This document shows positions 58,161 to 64,000 of a stretch of 64,000 nucleotides of DNA, in pieces. Position numbers and translations under genes: made by a program. Positions within the stretch are counted from its first letter, which is position 1. Every line of letters starts with the position of its first letter. Below the pieces are notes generated by a model. The model worked only from the letters and a program-made list of their open reading frames with translations. It was not told the DNA's origin and did no database searches. Origin of the DNA: Antarcticimicrobium luteum (GTDB lineage: Bacteria; Pseudomonadota; Alphaproteobacteria; Rhodobacterales; Rhodobacteraceae); assembly GCF_004358185.1 (NCBI RefSeq), contig NZ_SMUV01000069.1, forward strand, positions 1 through 64,000, read 5' to 3'.

Positions 58161-58191
58161 TGATCACATGAGCCGGGCGGGCGCCGTGTCG

Positions 58192-58225
58192 CGGACCCCG
58201 GTAATGGTCTGTGCGTCGGGGTCCG
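58192..58225 (+). promoter_or_regulatory. Hairpin in the urease mRNA leader
   Basis: CGGACCCCG (58192-58200) pairs perfectly with CGGGGTCCG (58217-58225) around a 16-base loop. The stem can be extended by a G-U and a C-G pair. There is no T-run, so it is more likely a leader structure than a terminator. Confidence 0.5.
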
Positions 58226-58265
58226 TGCATGGATCGTGATCAGGACCTGGACCCGGAGGTTTCCC

Positions 58266-59099
58266 GTGACATCCCTCGCGCAGATCGACATGCCGCTGGC
58301 GCGCCCGGTTCAGCCGCGCGCCGAGGGCGCGCTGCATCTGTCGTCCAAACGACTGGACGCGCGCAGCGTGATCGACGGGTTCCGCTGTTCGGGCGCGATG
58401 AAGGCGTTGTTTCCGCGCAGCGCCGGCGCGCTTGAGGCGATCATGATCAACAGTTCGGGCGGGCTGACCGGCGGCGACCGGATTGCCGTCCGGGCGCGGG
58501 CCGGGCGGGACACGGATCTGACCCTAACCACCCAGGCGGCCGAGCGTGCCTATCGCGCCAGCGACGGCGTTGCCCGCGTCGAGACCCGGCTGGAGGCGGC
58601 GGCGGGCGCGCGGCTGAGCTGGCTGCCGCAGGAGCTGATCCTGTTTCGCGGCGCCTCGCTGGACCGCAGCCTGCGTATCGAGCTTGCCGCCGATGCGCGG
58701 CTTTTGATGGTGGAGCCGGTGCTGTTCGGGCGCGGCGCGATGGGCGAGGTTCTGGACCAGGCGCGGCTGCGCGACCGGATCGAGATCCGGCGCGATGGCC
58801 GGCCGCTCTATCGCGATGCGACACGGTTGGAGGGCGATCTGGCCGCCCAACTGGCCCGTCCCGGCATCGCCGGCGGCTGCGCCGCGATTGCGAGCCTTGT
58901 CTTCATCGACCCGGCCGCCGAGGCGCATCTGGATCAGGTCCGCGCGCTGCTTCCCGAAACCGGCGGCGCCAGCCTGCTGCACCCCGATCTTCTGGCGGTT
59001 CGCCTGCTCGCCCACGACGGGTTCGAGCTGCGCCGTCACCTTCTGCCGATCCTCGACCGTCTGAGCGGCGAGACCCTGCCAACGTCCTGGAGGCTGTGA
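58266..59099 (+). CDS. ureD: Urease accessory protein UreD
   Basis: 277 residues. UreD is the chaperone that binds apo-urease and, with UreF and UreG, channels nickel to the active site. Signatures: [48 protein letters not shown] and [16 protein letters not shown]. The start was set at GTG 58266 (MTSLAQIDM...) because GGAGG is 6 bases upstream; a GTG 30 bases earlier lacks a ribosome site. First gene of the urease operon; ureA follows after 4 bases. Confidence 0.94.
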   Translation: MTSLAQIDMPLARPVQPRAEGALHLSSKRLDARSVIDGFRCSGAMKALFPRSAGALEAIMINSSGGLTGGDRIAVRARAGRDTDLTLTTQAAERAYRASDGVARVETRLEAAAGARLSWLPQELILFRGASLDRSLRIELAADARLLMVEPVLFGRGAMGEVLDQARLRDRIEIRRDGRPLYRDATRLEGDLAAQLARPGIAGGCAAIASLVFIDPAAEAHLDQVRALLPETGGASLLHPDLLAVRLLAHDGFELRRHLLPILDRLSGETLPTSWRL

Positions 59100-59103
59100 G
59101 ACG

Positions 59104-59406
59104 ATGAACCTGACCCCGCGCGAGAAGGACAAGCTGCTGATCGCGATGGCCGCCGAGGTGGCCCGCAAACGGCTGGCGCGCGGCGTCAAGCTGAACCATC
59201 CCGAGGCGATAGCGCTGATCACCGACGCGGTGGTCGAGGGCGCCCGCGACGGGCGCAGTGTCGCCGACATGATGGAGGCCGGCGCCCAGGTCATCACCCG
59301 CGACCAGTGCATGGAGGGGATCCCCGAGATGATTCACGAGGTGCAGGTCGAGGCCACCTTTCCCGACGGCACCAAGCTGGTGACGGTGCACGATCCGATC
59401 CGCTGA
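59104..59406 (+). CDS. ureA: Urease gamma subunit
   Basis: 100 residues, the standard length. [36 protein letters not shown] and [22 protein letters not shown] identify it. Smallest structural subunit of the cytoplasmic nickel enzyme that hydrolyses urea to ammonia and carbamate. Separate from ureB here, as is usual in proteobacteria. Confidence 0.98.
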   Translation: MNLTPREKDKLLIAMAAEVARKRLARGVKLNHPEAIALITDAVVEGARDGRSVADMMEAGAQVITRDQCMEGIPEMIHEVQVEATFPDGTKLVTVHDPIR

Positions 59407-59465
59407 CCCTGTGCTGACCAGACATGACTGACACCCATTCCTTCCGAACCGAAAAGGATCCTGTG

Positions 59466-59639
59466 ATGAAAGCATTTTACCTTGTCGCCGCCGCCGCCAT
59501 GATGGCCAGCCCCGCCCTGGCGCATGTGGGCGAGCGCCTTCACGTGCATGAAACCGATGCGCTGCCGCTGATGCTGGGTCTGGCGACGATCGCCGCGGCG
59601 GTCGGCCTGGGCGCCCTGGTGCGGGTGCGCAACAGGTGA
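59466..59639 (+). CDS. Small exported membrane protein within the urease operon
   Basis: 57 residues from ATG 59466 ([14 protein letters not shown]), with AAGGATC upstream. A signal peptide with predicted cleavage after SPALA gives a mature start [12 protein letters not shown], with histidines at mature positions 1, 7 and 9. A membrane helix ([20 protein letters not shown]) and a basic end (RVRNR) follow. Its TGA overlaps the GTG of ureB, so it is translated together with the urease subunits. I do not know a named family. The histidines suggest metal binding, perhaps nickel, but this is inference. Confidence 0.7.
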   Translation: MKAFYLVAAAAMMASPALAHVGERLHVHETDALPLMLGLATIAAAVGLGALVRVRNR

Positions 59640-59941
59640 TCCCGGGCGAGCTGTTCCCAGCCGAGGGCACGCTGACTCTCAACGCGGACCGTGAGGCGAT
59701 CACCCTGATGGTGGCCAATACCGGCGACCGTCCGGTTCAGGTGGGCAGCCATTACCACTTTGCCGAGGCCAACCCGGCGCTGTCGTTCGACCGCGACGCG
59801 GCACGGGGCATGCGGCTGGACATCGCCGCCGGCACCGCGGTGCGGTTCGAGCCGGGCCAGCGCCGCGAGGTCAACCTGATCCCGGTCTCCGGGGCGCGGC
59901 GGATCTTCGGGTTCAATCAGAAGGTGATGGGAGATCTCTGA
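59636..59941 (+). CDS. ureB: Urease beta subunit
   Basis: 101 residues. [42 protein letters not shown] and [14 protein letters not shown] are the family signature. The start is GTG 59636, overlapping the stop of the small membrane protein gene (GTGA). Structural subunit of the urease heteromer with UreA and UreC. Confidence 0.97.
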   Translation: MIPGELFPAEGTLTLNADREAITLMVANTGDRPVQVGSHYHFAEANPALSFDRDAARGMRLDIAAGTAVRFEPGQRREVNLIPVSGARRIFGFNQKVMGDL

Positions 59942-60047
59942 CGCCCGGTGTCGGTACGCAGGGGTCTGCGGCCGAATCGAAGACAGAGCGCAACCGAATT
60001 GACCGCGTTTGACCCCGCGCGGCAGCCAAGACTGAGGAGGACCGGCA

Positions 60048-60539
60048 ATGCCACTGAAACTGGAAGGATCCTGCCGGTGCGGCGCCGTGCATTTCTTGGT
60101 CGAGAGTCACACGCCGGTGCCCTATCAGCATTGTTATTGCTCGATCTGCCGCAAGACGGACGGCGGCGGCGGGGCGGCGATCAATCTCGGGGCCAATGCG
60201 GACAGCCTGACGGTCAGCGGCCGCGACGCGGTCGGCATGTTCCGGGCCGAAATCGAGCGGGACGGGGTCTGCCGCACCTCAAGCGTAGAGCGTCATTTCT
60301 GCACACGCTGCGGCAGCGCCCTTTGGGTCTTTGATCCGGGCTGGCCGGATCTGGTCCACCCGTTTGCCAGCGCCGTGGACAGCGATCTGCCGCGCGCGCC
60401 GGAACGGGTGCATATCTTTCTTGCCGAAAAACCGCTCTGGGTTCCGGTGCCGGATGGGCCGGAGGAAATCCATTTCGCCGGCTATCCGGAACTGTCTCTC
60501 GCGGACTGGCACAAGACGCACGGCCTCTGGGTCGACTGA
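60048..60539 (+). CDS. GFA-domain zinc protein inside the urease operon
   Basis: 163 residues. Glutathione-dependent formaldehyde-activating (GFA/CENP-V) fold with zinc ligands in CRCG (residues 9-12), CYCSICRK and CTRCG. The family binds two zinc ions; relatives include an S-(hydroxymethyl)glutathione-forming protein and uncharacterised proteins. It lies between ureB and ureC, 106 bases after ureB and 13 before ureC, and has GAGGAGG near its start. A role in urea or nickel handling is not known; the position may be chance. Confidence 0.85.
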   Translation: MPLKLEGSCRCGAVHFLVESHTPVPYQHCYCSICRKTDGGGGAAINLGANADSLTVSGRDAVGMFRAEIERDGVCRTSSVERHFCTRCGSALWVFDPGWPDLVHPFASAVDSDLPRAPERVHIFLAEKPLWVPVPDGPEEIHFAGYPELSLADWHKTHGLWVD

Positions 60540-60552
60540 AGGAGAACTGAGG

Positions 60553-62313
<1,761 letters not shown>

Positions 62314-62363
62314 CATGGCGTCCCGCGCGCCATGGCGAGGCATGGGCGCGCTGGACCGCGCCC
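62314..62363 (+). other. Two consecutive hairpins between ureC and ureE
   Basis: CATGGCG, loop TCCCGCG, CGCCATG (62314-62334) and GGGCGCG, loop CTGGAC, CGCGCCC (62344-62363). Both have perfect 7-bp stems and no T-run. They fill most of the gap and could protect the structural-gene mRNA or lower accessory-gene expression. Confidence 0.5.
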
Positions 62364-62393
62364 GCACCCGTTGCAACACCGAGGATGACCGAG

Positions 62394-62867
62394 ATGACTG
62401 ATTTACCCCTGGCGCAAAACCTGCATCGCAAGGGCGACTGGTCCGGCGCGGCGGACAACGTCCTGCTCGACTACGACGGCCGGTTCCTGCGCCGCAAACG
62501 GCTGGTGAGCGGGGCAGGGCGCCCCTTTGTCGTCGATCTGCCGCAGACGACCTCGCTGGAGGAGGGCGACGCGCTGGTGCTGAGTGACGGCACACTGGTC
62601 GAGGTGCGCGCCGCCGGCGAGGAGATCCTGATCGTCACCGGCGAGAGCCTGCCGCGCCTGGCCTGGCATATCGGCAACCGCCACACGCCCTGCCAGATCA
62701 AGCTGAATTGCCTGGTGATCCAGCGCGATCCGGTGATCCGACACATGCTGGAGCATCTGGGCGCAGAGGTGACCGAGGCGGTGGGCGCCTTCACGCCCGA
62801 GGGCGGCGCTTATGGCCACGGCCGCACCCACAGCCATGAGCACGGGCACAGCGCCCATGCGGGATGA
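62394..62867 (+). CDS. ureE: Urease accessory protein UreE
   Basis: 157 residues. Nickel-binding metallochaperone that delivers Ni2+ to the UreDFG-urease complex. The peptide-binding N-terminal half is followed by RLAWHIGNRHTPCQI, typical of UreE, and a histidine-rich C-terminus ([16 protein letters not shown]) that binds extra nickel. The start is ATG 62394 (MTDLPLAQN), GAGG 9 bases upstream; an in-frame ATG at 62385 has that GAGG too close. It overlaps ureF by 11 bases. Confidence 0.93.
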   Translation: MTDLPLAQNLHRKGDWSGAADNVLLDYDGRFLRRKRLVSGAGRPFVVDLPQTTSLEEGDALVLSDGTLVEVRAAGEEILIVTGESLPRLAWHIGNRHTPCQIKLNCLVIQRDPVIRHMLEHLGAEVTEAVGAFTPEGGAYGHGRTHSHEHGHSAHAG

Positions 62868-63504
62868 CGCGCAGCTTCTGACGCTGGCGCAATGGCTGTC
62901 GCCGGCCTATCCGGTGGGGGGATTTGCTTATTCCCACGGGCTGGAAAGCGCGGTGCGCGCGGGCTGGATCGCCGATGCCGGCGGCCTCGAAACCTGGCTC
63001 GAGGATGTTCTTGAGCATGGTTCGGGGCGGGCGGACGCGATCTGGCTGCACCTGGCGCACCGCTGCGCGGATGGTGATGATCTGATGGCGCTGGACGATG
63101 AGGCGCGCGCCTTTGCCCCAGCCCGCGAACGCCTGCGCGAGGGCGCGCGGCAGGGCGCGGCCTTTGCCCGCACCACGGGCGAGGTCTGGGGCCTCGATCT
63201 GCCCGATCTGCTGCTGCCGCTGGCCCTGGGGCGGGCGGCACGGCTGATGGGGATGGCGCCGGGCCCGGTCGCCGCGCTCTATCTGCATGCCTTTGCGGGC
63301 AACCTCGTCGCGGCGGCGCAGCGGTTGATGCCGATGGGCCAGACCGCCGCGCAGCGGGTGCTGGCCGGGCTGACGCCGCTTTGCGCCGCTGTGGCCGAGG
63401 CCACGGCGACCGCGGATCTGGACGATATCGCCTCGACCGCCTTTCTGTCGGACGTGGCGGCGATGACCCACGAAACCCTGGAGCCGAGGATATTCCAGTC
63501 ATGA
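62857..63504 (+). CDS. ureF: Urease accessory protein UreF
   Basis: 215 residues from ATG 62857 ([23 protein letters not shown]). All-alpha protein; [14 protein letters not shown] near the N-terminus is the family mark, with [15 protein letters not shown] further on. It joins UreD and UreG in the nickel-insertion complex and gates UreG GTPase action. It overlaps ureE at its start and ureG at its stop (ATGA). Confidence 0.93.
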   Translation: MRDDAQLLTLAQWLSPAYPVGGFAYSHGLESAVRAGWIADAGGLETWLEDVLEHGSGRADAIWLHLAHRCADGDDLMALDDEARAFAPARERLREGARQGAAFARTTGEVWGLDLPDLLLPLALGRAARLMGMAPGPVAALYLHAFAGNLVAAAQRLMPMGQTAAQRVLAGLTPLCAAVAEATATADLDDIASTAFLSDVAAMTHETLEPRIFQS

Positions 63505-64000
63505 CCCAGATGAACGGCCCGCTTCGCATCGGCATCGGCGGCCCGGTCGGCGCCGGCAAGACCACGCTGACCGCCCGCCTCGCCGAGGTGCTGAAGGATC
63601 ATTATTCGATCGGCGTGATCACCAACGACATCTACACCCAGGAGGACGCCGAGGCGCTGATGCGGATGCAGATCCTGCCCGCCGACCGCATCATCGGGGT
63701 CGAGACCGGCGGCTGCCCGCATACCGCGATCCGCGAGGACGCCAGCATCAACCTGGCCGCCGTGGCCGAGATGCAGGCGCGGCACTCGGATCTGGAAATC
63801 GTGCTGATCGAATCCGGTGGCGACAATCTCTCGGCCACGTTCAGCCCGGAACTGGCGGACCTGACACTCTATGTGATCGACGTGGCTGCGGGCGAGGAAA
63901 TCCCCCGCAAGGGCGGCCCGGCGATCACCCGCTCGGACCTGCTGGTGATCAACAAGACCGATCTGGCCCCCTATGTGGGCGCCTCGCTGGAGGTGATGGC
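63501..64000 (+). CDS. ureG: Urease accessory GTPase UreG, 5' part, cut by the window end
   Basis: The frame opens at ATG 63501, overlapping the ureF stop by 4 bases, and runs off the right edge after about 166 codons (the family is about 205). P-loop [15 protein letters not shown], switch region [10 protein letters not shown], the metal motif [17 protein letters not shown] (C-P-H) and NKTDL are seen. UreG hydrolyses GTP and carries nickel to the urease apoenzyme. Confidence 0.96.
   Translation, partial: MTQMNGPLRIGIGGPVGAGKTTLTARLAEVLKDHYSIGVITNDIYTQEDAEALMRMQILPADRIIGVETGGCPHTAIREDASINLAAVAEMQARHSDLEIVLIESGGDNLSATFSPELADLTLYVIDVAAGEEIPRKGGPAITRSDLLVINKTDLAPYVGASLEVM

Noticed and set aside
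60331-60552. Upstream extension of ureC
   Set aside because: Runs through the GFA gene in another frame; ATG 60553 has a ribosome site and gives the exact family length and N-terminus.

Overview
The window is a GC-rich (roughly two thirds G+C), densely packed piece of bacterial chromosome. It reads as an alphaproteobacterium of the Rhodobacterales, most likely a roseobacter-type organism. The evidence is the gene order dusB-ntrB-ntrC-ntrY-ntrX-trkA-trkH-hfq-hflX, the fused ispDF gene, an NtrC without the sigma-54 contact loop as in Rhodobacter capsulatus, a HemB without the zinc cysteines, and Rhodobacterales family proteins such as the DUF6456 protein and the so-called SufBCD-complex component. 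I see no rRNA, tRNA, CRISPR array, transposase, integrase or phage genes; most of the window is ordinary core chromosome.

Layout. 0-9.4 kb: 3' end of a DUF6456 gene; an OxyR-type regulator facing a peroxiredoxin; lipA; a cytochrome c' plus diheme cytochrome c pair; hpt; a COQ10/RatA-like START protein; amt; and an ispDF-pgpA-cinA operon. 9.6-22 kb: the nitrogen-control cluster dusB-ntrBC-ntrYX, a lipoprotein gene on the other strand, trkA-trkH, then hfq-hflX. 22-29 kb, all minus strand: hemB, an M10/RTX metalloprotease, a SYLF lipoprotein, and a penicillin-acylase-family hydrolase coupled to a cation/proton antiporter. 29-39 kb: a small membrane protein, mfd, then a minus-strand run of acyl-CoA synthetase, FrnE-like DsbA protein, K+ channel, MFS pump and TPR protein. 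39-43 kb: XRE-cupin regulator, a spacer bounded by 13-bp direct repeats, an ACR3 arsenite exporter and a YejA-like peptide-binding protein.

43-50 kb: a 353-bp gap carrying a candidate small RNA (promoter, hairpin, unstructured linker and strong terminator, no ORF); 3-hydroxybutyrate dehydrogenase; a membrane cytochrome b coupled to an octaheme c-type cytochrome of the tetrathionate-reductase family, preceded by an FNR-like box; DUF502; and the pseudouridine degradation pair psuK-psuG. 49-56 kb: a DUF4198 protein head-to-head with a HupE/UreJ-type permease, their start codons sharing one palindrome; a divergent ThiE-like protein; a TrmJ-like methyltransferase; an SH3/proline-rich secreted protein; heme A synthase; an M32 carboxypeptidase. 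56-64 kb: glpD and a urease operon ureD-ureA-small membrane protein-ureB-GFA protein-ureC-ureE-ureF-ureG, cut by the window end inside ureG.

Themes. Nitrogen: ammonium uptake (Amt), NtrBC/NtrYX control and urease sit in one window. Nickel: DUF4198 and HupE are families tied to nickel or cobalt uptake; those two and the small protein inside the urease operon are each predicted to be cleaved just before a histidine, giving mature proteins with an N-terminal His. Redox: OxyR/peroxiredoxin, cytochrome c', the FNR-box octaheme module and heme A synthase point to life across changing oxygen. The most interesting candidates are the small RNA at about 43.03-43.11 kb, the FNR-box octaheme module, and the N-terminal-His protein set.
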